A DNA stretch of 64,000 nt, taken from an uncultured bacterium (GTDB lineage Bacteria; Bacillota; Clostridia; TANB77; CAG-508). The DNA lies in NCBI GenBank assembly GCA_905215935.1, contig CAJMRY010000002.1, forward strand, positions 62,001 to 126,000, read 5' to 3'. How positions within the stretch are numbered: position 1 is the first letter of the stretch; each line of letters begins with the position of its first letter. The notes under the pieces were generated by a model. That model worked only from the letters and a program-made list of their open reading frames with translations. It made no database searches and was not told where the DNA came from. A program made the position numbers and the translations under genes. Positions 54,098 to 62,664 of this stretch are shown here, piece after piece.

Positions 54098-55639
54098 ATG
54101 CAATATGTAATCTATATCGCCATTTTTTTAATCTCAGCAGTGATATTTACAATGGTAGGAGTTACAATAAGAAAGAAAATAGCTGAATCAAAAATGAAAA
54201 GTGCAGAATTAGAAGCTAAAAGAATAATCGATTCAGCAGTTAGAGATGCAGAAAACAAGAAAAAAGAAGAAATCTTCAAAGCTAAAGAAGAAATTATGAA
54301 GGCTAGGGAAGAATTAGACAAGGAGATTAAAGAAAGAAGAGGCGAAGTGCTTTTACAAGAAAGAAGAATTGTTCAAAAAGAAGAAAATTTAGAAAATAGA
54401 ACAAATAGCTTAGAGAAAAAAGAAAAAGATTTAGAGTTAAAAAATCAAAAATTAGATGAAAAGACAAAAGAAATCGAAAATGCTTTAGAAAAGCAAATTG
54501 AAGAACTACAAAGAATTTCTGGATTATCAAAAGAAGAAGCGAAAAAACAATTATTATCAGAATTGGAAAAAGATTTAACATTAGAAAAAGCAAGTCTTAT
54601 TAAAGAATATGAAACTAAAATAAAAGAAAATTCAGAAAAAACTGCTAAAGAATTAATTGGTTATGCTATACAAAAATGTGCAGCAGACCACACTTCTGAA
54701 ACAACAGTATCTATAGTTTCATTACCAAATGATGATATGAAAGGCAGAATTATTGGTAGAGAAGGAAGAAATATTAAAGCTTTAGAAACACTTACAGGAA
54801 TAGATTTAATTATAGATGATACTCCTGAAGCAGTTGTTATTTCAGGTTTCGATCCACTTAGAAGGGAAGTTGCAAAACTTGCTTTAGAGAAATTAATTAA
54901 TGATGGAAGAATACATCCAGCCAAAATTGAAGAAATGGTAGAAAAAGCTAAAGAAGAAATTGAAGCTATTATAAAAGATGAAGGAGAACGAGCAGTGCTA
55001 GAGACTGGAGTTACTTCATTACATCCAGACTTAGTTAAGTTAATTGGTAAATTAAAATATAGAACAAGTTATGGACAAAATGTATTAAATCACTCAATAG
55101 AAGTTTCTAACTTAGCTAGAATAATGGCAGAAGAGTTAGGATTAGATCCAAAACTAGCAAGAAGAGCAGGATTATTACATGATATAGGAAAAGCATTAGA
55201 TCATGATATGGAAGGTACTCATGTTGAAATTGGTGTAGATGTACTTAAAAAATATAAAGAGAATGAAATGGTTATAAATGCAGTTCACGCACATCATGGT
55301 GATGTTGAACCAAAAACAATAGAAGCTGTATTAGTACAAGCAGCTGATGCGATTTCTGCTTCAAGACCAGGAGCAAGAAGAGAAACTTTAGAAACATACA
55401 TAAAACGTTTAGAACAATTAGAACAAATAGCAGATTCTTTTGAAGGTGTAGAAAAATCTTTTGCTATACAAGCTGGTAGAGAAGTAAGAATTATTGTTAA
55501 ACCGGAGAAAGTAAACGATGCAGAAATGACTTTAATGGCAAGAGAGGTTGCTAAAAGAGTAGAAAATGAAATGGAATATCCAGGTCAAATTAAAGTTAAT
55601 ATTATAAGAGAAACAAGAGTTATAGAATATGCAAAATAA
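54098..55639 (+). CDS. rny: Ribonuclease Y
   Basis: 513 residues. An N-terminal membrane anchor (about 2-22) is followed by a long coiled coil to about 185, a KH domain (MKGRIIGREGRNIKALE) and an HD domain with LLHDIGKALDH and HAHHGDVEPKT. RNase Y is the main mRNA-decay endonuclease of many Firmicutes and forms a membrane-bound complex. Length is normal. GTG-independent start ATG 54098 behind AGAGGTG. No in-frame CGG in this key gene. Confidence 0.96.
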   Translation: MQYVIYIAIFLISAVIFTMVGVTIRKKIAESKMKSAELEAKRIIDSAVRDAENKKKEEIFKAKEEIMKAREELDKEIKERRGEVLLQERRIVQKEENLENRTNSLEKKEKDLELKNQKLDEKTKEIENALEKQIEELQRISGLSKEEAKKQLLSELEKDLTLEKASLIKEYETKIKENSEKTAKELIGYAIQKCAADHTSETTVSIVSLPNDDMKGRIIGREGRNIKALETLTGIDLIIDDTPEAVVISGFDPLRREVAKLALEKLINDGRIHPAKIEEMVEKAKEEIEAIIKDEGERAVLETGVTSLHPDLVKLIGKLKYRTSYGQNVLNHSIEVSNLARIMAEELGLDPKLARRAGLLHDIGKALDHDMEGTHVEIGVDVLKKYKENEMVINAVHAHHGDVEPKTIEAVLVQAADAISASRPGARRETLETYIKRLEQLEQIADSFEGVEKSFAIQAGREVRIIVKPEKVNDAEMTLMAREVAKRVENEMEYPGQIKVNIIRETRVIEYAK

Positions 55640-55690
55640 AATATAATCATCATAATTGTATATAGAATACGCAAAATTTTGATATTAAAA

Positions 55691-55726
55691 AGGCAGTACT
55701 TCGAAAACAAGTACTGCCTTTTTTCT
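55691..55726 (+). terminator. Terminator of rny
   Basis: AGGCAGTACTT / AAGTACTGCCT stem followed by TTTTT. Confidence 0.9.
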
Positions 55727-55728
55727 AC

Positions 55729-55820
55729 AAAAGTGCCAAAAGGGACGGAGCATTTTGGCATATAAAAAATAATTATATTGTTAAAAAAGTGTCAAAAAGC
55801 TCCGTCCCTTTTGGCACTTT
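55729..55820. repeat. Inverted-repeat element of the GGGACGGAGC type
   Basis: AAAGTGCCAAAAGGGACGGAGC and its complement GCTCCGTCCCTTTTGGCACTTT bound about 48 AT-rich bases. The GGGACGG core is shared with the repeats at 25317 and 49909. It ends just before the ribosome binding site (GGAGG) of the next gene. Confidence 0.8.
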
Positions 55821-55841
55821 GGCATAAATGGAGGTAAAAAT

Positions 55842-57378
55842 ATGAAAAAAATAGTATTAGGAGCACTTTTTTTGAGTATACTGCATTCTGTCTTATTTTA
55901 TGGACAGGACTTTGGAGTATCAGTAGTATTATTTGTAATACCAATGTTACTATTAATTATTTACTCATTACAAAGTAAAAATAAAGTAAAAAATGCAAAA
56001 GCTTTTATATTAAGTATACCAATAACACTTTTAAGTTTAACATATGCGCTATTTAATAATGGAGTTTTAAATGTTGTAAATATGATAGCAATTGTTGTAC
56101 TTACAACCACAATGATAACTTGGGCTGTATATGATAAATTTAAATTTGGACAAGCTTTTTGTAAAATCTTTTCTGTAATATTCAAGCCTTTTGGGAACAT
56201 TGCAGAAGGTGTTAGAGTAATTTCAAACAATTTATTTAAAAGAAACAAAAATGAAGTACAAGTAAATAAAAAGCCTATAAAAGAAAGAAAAATTATGAAA
56301 CAAATAATAATAGGTCTTGTTATTTCATTACCATTACTAATAATTATACTTGCATTACTTATTTCAGCAGATACAATTTTTGCAGAAATTTTAGAGCCTA
56401 TTAAATATGTTATTATGAATATATTTAATATAAAATTTTTAGGTTCTATTTATTTTAGAGCGATTTTTATTATTTTAATATTTATGTATGTTGTTGCATT
56501 TATTTGTAGTATGTTAAAAATGGATTTAAACAAAAAGACTAATAATTCAAAAGGAATAAATATGCAAAATATTACTGTTAATACAGTGCTAACAGTTTTA
56601 AATATTGTTTATTTCTTATTTAGTATTGTACAATTTGTATATTTATTTACAAATTTAGGAATAAGTGAAGATTTTGATTACGCTACATATGCGAGAAGAG
56701 GATTTTTCCAATTAATGTTTGTAACATTAATTAATTTTGTAATAATAATTACTACAAGTCTTAATAAACGTGAAACTACAAAAGGTATAAATATTTATAC
56801 AAAAATTATGAATATGTTCTTAATAGTATTTACTGTAATAATGATTTTATCATCATTCCTTAGAATGTATTTATATGAGCAAGAGTATGGATATACATTT
56901 TTAAGATTATTAGTATATTTTATTTTATTAACAGAATTAATACTTGCTATACCAACTTTAGTATATGTATTTAATAAAAAGATAAGTTTATTAAAATATT
57001 ATATAGTAATAATATCTACAATGCTTGTTTTACTTAATTTTACAAATGTAGATAAAACAATAGCTAAAAAGAATGTAGATAAATACATATCAGAAGTTAA
57101 TTTAAAAGATGAAAAAGCAGAAATTGATATTAAATATTTAAAACGGATTATCTGTAGATGCAATACCAGAAATTGCTAGATTATATGAAAGTACATCTGA
57201 CGAATCATTAAAAAGTAATATAGAAAGATATTTAACATATAATTCAAAGTTTAAAACGAGAAACAATAAAAAAATTAAAGAATTATTTGAATATAAGAAT
57301 TTTCAAGAATTTAACTTATCTCGATATGAAGCTAAAAATGCAATAATAAGATTAGACTTGTATAGTAATAAAAAATAA
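55842..57378 (+). CDS. DUF4173/DUF4153 membrane protein, interrupted by one CGGA site
   Basis: 511 residues with a +1 step at 57144. About ten membrane helices and the ARRGFFQLMFVTLINF segment typical of DUF4173 (DUF4153 superfamily) proteins, whose function is unknown. Without the step the frame ends 11 codons later. With it, about 77 further residues follow as Gly-Leu-Ser-Val-Asp-Ala-Ile-Pro and a soluble helical end that contains RLDLYSNKK. The family often continues into such a soluble C-terminal domain, supporting the restored reading. Start ATG 55842 behind GGAGG. Confidence 0.8.
57144..57147 (+). other. CGGN site 14 (CGGA, Gly 435)
   Basis: Follows AAA. The +1 frame stays open for 77 codons and reads KYLKGLSVDAIPEIARLY, as in DUF4153-family tails. 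Confidence 0.85.
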
Positions 57379-57433
57379 AATAAAAATCAAAGAAAGGAGA
57401 ATATGATATTTTTATATATCATATTAAACAAAT

Positions 57434-58528
57434 ATGGAAGAAAGTAAATATTATAAAAAAATTGCTCTAAAAATAGGAATATTAGTTTTTATTATTTTAG
57501 GATTATTTATTACATACAAATTAGCAATATTTTATATACCTTTTATAATAGCAATAATTGTATCATGGATTGTAGAACCAATAACTAAGTTCTTTACTAA
57601 AAAATGTAAGTTAAAACGAAATTTAGCAACAACCATTTCTTTATTATTAATAATTACTATACTAGGAACAACATTAACATTAATAGGGATTAAAGTTGCA
57701 ACAGAAGCTACAGAGATTATATCTAATTCAAATGAATATTTTAGAGAGATATATGATAATGGAATGAAAACATTTGATGATTTAAAAAGTGGTACAATAC
57801 AAATACCAGATGAAGTTATGCAAGTAGCCAAAAATTCTTTAGGAGGAATTATTGATACAGCAAAAAATATACTAATTACAGCTCTAACAAAGGTAATTAA
57901 TTTTATTGGTTCAGTTCCTACAATGTTAACATATAGTATAATTACAATACTTGCTATAATTTTTACATGTTTTGATAGAGAATATGTAATAAATTGTTTT
58001 AAAAGTCAAGTTCCAAAAAAGTGGTTTAAAAAAGCTAGAATGATAATAAGAGAAACTTGTAGTGTTGCTTTTAATTATATTAAAGCAGAAGCTAAGTTAT
58101 CTGGAATTTGTTTTGTATTAGTATTCATAAGTCTGGTTGTATTAAATTGGATAGGATTTGATATAAAATATCCAGTTATCATGTCTATTCTTATTGGATT
58201 TATAGATTTACTTCCTTTGTTTGGTGCAGGAGCAGTTATGGTTCCTTGGTCTATATATTTATTCTTTACAGGTAATACTCAGGTAGCGATTGCTGTTATT
58301 TCTATATGGATTGTATGGGCAATATTAAAACAACTAATAGAACCTAAAATGGTAAGTAATCAAATGGGAATGCATCCTATATTTACATTGTTTGGGATGT
58401 ATACAGGATTTAGATTATTTGGAGTAATAGGCCTTATGTTAGGTCCAATTATATTATTAATTTTGAAAAATGTGTTTAGAGAGTTAATTGATAAAGGAAT
58501 TTTAAAATCATTTTTTGAAATGGAATAA
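57434..58528 (+). CDS. AI-2E family transporter (YtvI/PerM type)
   Basis: 364 residues with about eight membrane helices. The first two helices, the coiled segment EATEIISNSNEYFREIYDNG and the late LKQLIEPKMVSNQMGMHPIFTLFGMYTGFRLFGVIGLMLGP region (read as separate short motifs EPKMVSNQ, GMYTGFRLFG, GLMLGP) are typical of the AI-2E/PerM family; the sporulation-linked YtvI branch is the nearest in style. Substrate unknown. ATG 57434 lies 55 bases behind the DUF4173 gene. Confidence 0.85.
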   Translation: MEESKYYKKIALKIGILVFIILGLFITYKLAIFYIPFIIAIIVSWIVEPITKFFTKKCKLKRNLATTISLLLIITILGTTLTLIGIKVATEATEIISNSNEYFREIYDNGMKTFDDLKSGTIQIPDEVMQVAKNSLGGIIDTAKNILITALTKVINFIGSVPTMLTYSIITILAIIFTCFDREYVINCFKSQVPKKWFKKARMIIRETCSVAFNYIKAEAKLSGICFVLVFISLVVLNWIGFDIKYPVIMSILIGFIDLLPLFGAGAVMVPWSIYLFFTGNTQVAIAVISIWIVWAILKQLIEPKMVSNQMGMHPIFTLFGMYTGFRLFGVIGLMLGPIILLILKNVFRELIDKGILKSFFEME

Positions 58529-58537
58529 ATAATCACT

Positions 58538-58580
58538 AAAATAACCATTTAATCATAGATTATGATGAGGTGGTTATTTT
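58538..58580 (+). promoter_or_regulatory. Hairpin that hides the ribosome binding site of the ferritin-like gene
   Basis: Left arm 58538-58557 and right arm 58561-58580 pair at 19 of 20 positions (two G-U) with a 3-base loop. The right arm contains the binding site GAGGTGG (58567-58573) and ends directly before ATG 58581. It may also act as the terminator of the previous gene. Translation would need the hairpin to open. Confidence 0.65.
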
Positions 58581-59103
58581 ATGGATTATGAAGAATTAAA
58601 TAAAATGCTTAGTAGCTTAGATGAAGTTCCATTCCCAGAAGTAAAGTATGTAGTGAAAAATCAAATGTATGCAAATTTATTATATGATGATTTGTCTGGA
58701 GAACTTGGAGAATTGTCTGCTGTTACACAATACATATATGAACATATGGAAATTACAAATTTTCCAGAGTTAAGTAGAATAATGGTGAAAATAGCTATTC
58801 AAGAAATGAGACATTTAAATTTAGTTGGAGAATTAATAAAAAGATTAGGAAGAAAGCCTTATTTTATCGATAGTAAAGGTGTGAATTGGAATAGTAAGTA
58901 TGTAAAATATGAATTTGATGATATTGCTAAAATAATGAGATATAATATAGAAACAGAAAAAGTGGCAATAGATCGGATATAATAAGGCTATAAGATATAC
59001 AAGAAATATGGAGATAAGAAAATTATTAAGTAGAATTATATTAGATGAAAAGAATCATATAAAAGTATTTGAGAAAATAATAGAAGGTGTGCAGAATATT
59101 TGA
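58581..59103 (+). CDS. Ferritin-like di-iron/manganese protein, interrupted by one CGGA site
   Basis: 173 residues with one +1 step at 58974. A four-helix bundle with DLSGELGELSAVTQYIYEH, KIAIQEMRHLNLVGELI, and then, after the step, EKVAID-Gly-YNKAIRYTRN and ILDEKNHIKVFEKII. The Glu and ExxH pairs at helices 1, 2, 3 and 4 give the full metal site (E..., ExRH, E, and EKNH); without the step the last ligand pair is lost. This fits the rubrerythrin/manganese-catalase-like group (CotJC-type) of anaerobes, which destroy peroxide. A hairpin masks its ribosome binding site. Confidence 0.85.
58974..58977 (+). other. CGGN site 15 (CGGA, Gly 132)
   Basis: Follows GAT. The zero frame ends two codons later (CGG ATA TAA); the +1 frame supplies helix 4 with its ExxH metal ligands. 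Confidence 0.9.
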
Positions 59104-59172
59104 TAAATAAATTAGCAAAATAGTAATAAAAAATTCTCACCCAAAATAAAATTGTTTTAGGAGGGGATTTAT

Positions 59173-59730
59173 TTGGATAATAATATAAATGAAAAAGCTA
59201 TAAGAAATTGGCAAATAGGTGTATCTGTTTTTTCTATAATATTAGGAACAATTTTGCATTTTACATATGAGTGGTCAAATGGAAATAGCTTTATTGCAGC
59301 TTTTAGTAGTGTTAATGAAAGCACTTGGGAACATTTAAAATTGGCTTTTTTTCCAATGCTAATAGCATGCATAGTAGAATACTTTTTTGTTAAAGATAAA
59401 GTAAATAATTATATAGAGGCAAAAACTATAGGAATTGTTACATCAATATTATTTATTACATCATTTTTCTTTACTTATACAGGAATTATAGGAACTAATT
59501 TTTTTATAATAGATATTTTAACATTTATAGCAGGTGTTTTAATAGGCGAATATGTAGCATATAGAATTATGAATAAAGAAGATGAGTCTACAAATTTAAC
59601 AAAGGTTTTATCTGTAATAATATTAGTTGTGATTAGTATCTATTTTATTTTATTTACATTTATAACACCTAAGATTAATTATTTTAGAGATCCTGTTACT
59701 GGGGGATTTGGTAGAAGTTTAATCAAATAG
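59173..59730 (+). CDS. DUF6512-like membrane protein
   Basis: 185 residues with five or six membrane helices. SSVNESTWEHLKLAFFP is the conserved loop of the DUF6512-type proteins common in Clostridia. Function unknown. The start is TTG 59173 behind GAGGGGAT. Confidence 0.7.
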   Translation: MDNNINEKAIRNWQIGVSVFSIILGTILHFTYEWSNGNSFIAAFSSVNESTWEHLKLAFFPMLIACIVEYFFVKDKVNNYIEAKTIGIVTSILFITSFFFTYTGIIGTNFFIIDILTFIAGVLIGEYVAYRIMNKEDESTNLTKVLSVIILVVISIYFILFTFITPKINYFRDPVTGGFGRSLIK

Positions 59731-59797
59731 ATTTTTTTTTGTATTCACATGTTATTTAAGAGATAATGTTGTTTTTTATTTGGAAGATAATACTACT

Positions 59798-59860
59798 GAC
59801 TAACAATAGCAAATATATTAATAAATATGTTAACTATTGTTAGTCTAGTATGCACTCTAA
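59798..59860. repeat. Inverted repeat resembling the GTTACCGC family
   Basis: Arms GACTAACAATAG / CTATTGTTAGTC followed by TAGTATGCACTCTAA, similar to the TARTATGTRCTTTTAA tail of the other copies. The left GTTACCGC is not preserved. The gap from 59731 to 60006 holds this and AT-rich DNA. Confidence 0.45.
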
Positions 59861-60006
59861 TGTTAAATGTAGTCTGCAACAAATAAGAAAATAGTAGATA
59901 AATTTAAAATATATATTTATTTTCAGACTGATAAATGATAAAATGTATGTACGAAAGTAAAGGAATGGCTAAAAGTTATTAAAAATGAAAAGGAGTAAAA
60001 TAAGTA

Positions 60007-60372
60007 ATGAAAGGTGTATTTATACAATATCCAAAATGTTCAACATGTAGAAATGCAAAAAAGTGGTTAGATAATAATAATATAGAATATATAGACAGAA
60101 ATATAGTAGAAGAAACTCCAACATATGAAGAGTTAAAAGACTGGATAGAAAGAAGTAATAAAAATATTAAAAGTTTTTTTAATACAAGTGGACTAGTATA
60201 TAAAAGTTTAAACTTAAAAGAAAAGCTACCTAAAATAACAGATGATGAAAAAATAAAACTTCTTTCAAGAAATGGAATGTTAATAAAAAGACCATTATTT
60301 ATTAGAGACGACGAAATTTTAATAGGATTTAAACAAGATGAATGGAATAATGTTTTAGGAAAATCAAAATAA
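60007..60372 (+). CDS. ArsC/Spx family protein
   Basis: 121 residues. YPKCSTCRNAKKWLD has the N-terminal CxxC-type (CSTC) active site of the ArsC/Spx/YffB thioredoxin-like family; NTSGLVYKSL and RPLFIRDDEILIGFKQDEW complete the fold with the conserved RP. It is either a small thiol reductase or an Spx-type RNA polymerase regulator. The CxxC with RP motif fits both. Start ATG 60007 behind AAAAGGAG. Confidence 0.85.
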   Translation: MKGVFIQYPKCSTCRNAKKWLDNNNIEYIDRNIVEETPTYEELKDWIERSNKNIKSFFNTSGLVYKSLNLKEKLPKITDDEKIKLLSRNGMLIKRPLFIRDDEILIGFKQDEWNNVLGKSK

Positions 60373-60437
60373 AAAATATTAATATTTATTAAAAATATTG
60401 TACATATTATATTAAGTTATAATTTAGGAGGAAAACA

Positions 60438-61275
60438 ATGTTAAATATAGGATGTCATTTATCAGCTTCAAAAGGATTTACTAATATGGGAAAAGAAGCG
60501 TTAAAGATTAATGCAAATACTTTTCAATTTTTTACTCGTAATCCAAGAGGAGGACAAGCAAAAGAAATAAAGCAAGATGATGTAGATGGTTTATTAAAAA
60601 TTATGAAAGAGAATAATTTTGCAAAAATACTTGCACATGCACCTTATACTTTAAATTTATGTTCAGCAGATGAAAAGATTAGAGGATTCGCAAAAAATAC
60701 AATGATAGATGATTTGAAAAGAATGGAATATATTCCAGGAAATATGTATAATTTTCATCCAGGAAGTCATGTAGGACAAGGCTTTGATATTCGGAAAAAA
60801 ATATATTGTCGAAGCTTTAAATGAAATTATTACAGAAAGTCAAACCACAACAGTTTTATTAGAGACAATGGCTGGTAAGGGAAGCGAAATAGGAAGAAGT
60901 TTTGAAGAGATAAAAAGCATTATAGATGAAATAAAATTGAAAGAGAAAATAGGAGTATGTTTAGATACCTGCCATATAAATGATGCTGGTTATGATATTG
61001 TAAATGATTTAGATGGTGTGCTTGAAGAATTTGATAAAGTGATAGGATTAGATAAACTTAAAGCAATTCATATTAATGATAGTATGAATGTAATTGGAAG
61101 TCATAAAGATAGACATCAGAAAATAGGAGAAGGTACTATTGGAATAGATGCTTTTGAAAGGATTATTAATCATCCTAAACTAAACAAATTGCCATTTTAT
61201 TTAGAAACGCCACATGAGGATATTATGGGATATGCAAAAGAAATAGAAATTTTAAGGGATTTATACAAGGATTAA
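60438..61275 (+). CDS. nfo: Endonuclease IV, interrupted by one CGGA site
   Basis: 278 residues with a +1 step at 60792, the usual Nfo length. It cuts DNA at abasic sites. The opening IGCHLSASKGF, TFQFFTRNPRGG, LAHAPYTLNL, NFHPGSHVGQ, ETMAGKGSEIG, GVCLDTCHINDAGYD, IHINDSMN and DRHQKIGEGTIG carry the three-zinc ligands. Across the break the text is QGFDI-Gly-KKYIVEALNEII, in line with the family GxxxGxxxI helix. Without the step the frame stops at 60823 and loses most zinc ligands. Confidence 0.93.
60792..60795 (+). other. CGGN site 16 (CGGA, Gly 119 of Nfo)
   Basis: Follows ATT. GGA restores the conserved Gly before the KKYIVEALN helix. Confidence 0.92.
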
Positions 61276-61382
61276 TTTGATTAATTGTATATAGGATTTT
61301 AGATTTTGAAATAAAAATGGATGAATTAATTTGAACAATGAAATACCAAAAAAATTAAAAACAAAGGGGAACATAAATTATA

Positions 61383-61895
61383 ATGAAAGAGATAGAAAGA
61401 AAATTTTTAATACAAAGTATAGATAATATTTCTCTTGAATCTTATAATAAGAAAATAATAATACAAGACTATTTATATAGTGATAAAATCACAACAATAA
61501 GAAAAAGGAAAATACAAGAAGGTGAAAATACTGGATATTATTATACTATAAAAACAAATAGAAGCGGAAAATATAGTGTCCAAGAAATTGAATCACAAAT
61601 AGAAGAAGATGTATATAATAAATTAAAGCAAGATGTGAATAGAAATACTATTGTAAAAGATAGATATAATATACCTATAGAAGATGGCTTAATAATAGAG
61701 CTAGATGTATTTCATGGGGTTTTTGAAGGTATTATTTTTGCAGAAATAGAATTTTCATCAGAGAAAAGAGCAGAAGAATTTAAAGTTCCAGATTGGTTTG
61801 ATAAAGAATTAACAGGGAAAATTACTAATAATATGATGACTAAGATGAGTAAAGAAGAATTTGATGAAAAGATAGCAGAAATAGAAGATTTTTAA
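61383..61895 (+). CDS. CYTH domain protein
   Basis: 170 residues. The opening MKEIERKFLIQ is the EIERKFL motif of CYTH (triphosphate tunnel) proteins; TIRKRKIQEG, YYTIKTNRSGKYSVQEIE and VPDWFDKELTGK follow the pattern of the short bacterial class. It binds inorganic or nucleoside triphosphates with divalent metal; the substrate is not certain. Preceded by AAAGGGG. Confidence 0.88.
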   Translation: MKEIERKFLIQSIDNISLESYNKKIIIQDYLYSDKITTIRKRKIQEGENTGYYYTIKTNRSGKYSVQEIESQIEEDVYNKLKQDVNRNTIVKDRYNIPIEDGLIIELDVFHGVFEGIIFAEIEFSSEKRAEEFKVPDWFDKELTGKITNNMMTKMSKEEFDEKIAEIEDF

Positions 61896-61999
61896 GAAGA
61901 ACTTTAAGAATATAGGGATTTATTAAAATATTTAATATAGATTGATGAAAGAACACTTTCAAGTTTTATAAATAATATAAAATAGGAGGTGTTTTTATA

Positions 62000-62485
62000 A
62001 TGCAAATAAAAGATTATGATAGAAATAAAGCAATTATGTATGCACAAAAATGGGCATATTTGCGAAATCCTAAGTTTTATAATTATGATGGGATTGGGGG
62101 AGATTGTACAAATTTTGTTTCACAATGTATTTATGAGGGTTGTAAAATAATGAATTATGATACAATAAATGGATGGTTTTATAATAGTGCAAATGATAAA
62201 TCTCCTTCATGGACAGGTGTGGAATTTTTATATAAATTTTTAATTAATAATAAGGGGATTGGTCCATTTGCAAGAAAATGTTCTATAGAAGAATTAAAGC
62301 CAGGTGATATTATTCAACTTTCTTTTGATGGTATAAAATTTGCACATAGTTTGTTTGTTGTAAATAATGTAGGTGGCAAAATTTTGATTGCGACACATAC
62401 CTTTGATTCGTATGGTCGTGATATAAATAGTTATAGTTATGAAAAGATTAGATTTATGAAGATAGAAGGGTATAGGACTTGGTAA
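62000..62485 (+). CDS. Amidase-domain cysteine protease-like protein
   Basis: 161 residues. YDRNKAIMYAQKWAYLRNP and GGDCTNFVSQCIYEG, with the nucleophilic Cys near 37, then WTGVEFLYKFL, GDIIQL and AHSLFVV with the His, define the putative amidase domain (Amidase_6) found in spore or cell-wall proteins of Firmicutes. No signal peptide is seen. A cytoplasmic or spore-located role is inferred. Start ATG 62000 behind AGGAGGTG. Confidence 0.88.
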   Translation: MQIKDYDRNKAIMYAQKWAYLRNPKFYNYDGIGGDCTNFVSQCIYEGCKIMNYDTINGWFYNSANDKSPSWTGVEFLYKFLINNKGIGPFARKCSIEELKPGDIIQLSFDGIKFAHSLFVVNNVGGKILIATHTFDSYGRDINSYSYEKIRFMKIEGYRTW

Positions 62486-62500
62486 AGAGATAAATGCTTG

Positions 62501-62530
62501 AATATAACAAGATAATATGATAATATCTTG
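62501..62530 (+). terminator. Hairpin after the amidase gene
   Basis: TAACAAGATA / TATCTTGTTA stem with a loop of about 10 bases; only a weak T tract follows. Confidence 0.5.
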
Positions 62531-62664
62531 TTACAATTTATTGATAATTATATTAAAACATAGTGATTGTAATTCTTTAATTAGTTCTCTTATTGGGAAA
62601 TGCTAACTAGAATTATATAAAAATATAATTGTATTATAAGAAATTGCAAGGAGAATATATAAGT

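Noticed and set aside
29262..60795. Sequencing or assembly error as the cause of all broken genes
   Set aside because: Random insertions would fall in any codon phase and before any residue. All 16 seen are the same base, at a codon boundary, before glycine. Read-level data would still be the decisive check, so this is set aside rather than disproved.
29262..60795. The broken genes as decaying pseudogenes
   Set aside because: They keep full motifs, normal length and no other lesion, and include functions such as thioredoxin reductase with its partner intact next door.
29262..60795. CGG simply reassigned to another amino acid, as known for Trp or Gln in some Firmicutes
   Set aside because: A triplet reassignment would not change the frame. 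Here the frame moves by +1 at every site.
29262..60795. Classic slippery-site programmed frameshifting as in prfB
   Set aside because: No common upstream codon, internal Shine-Dalgarno-like stimulator or slow stop codon is shared by the sites.
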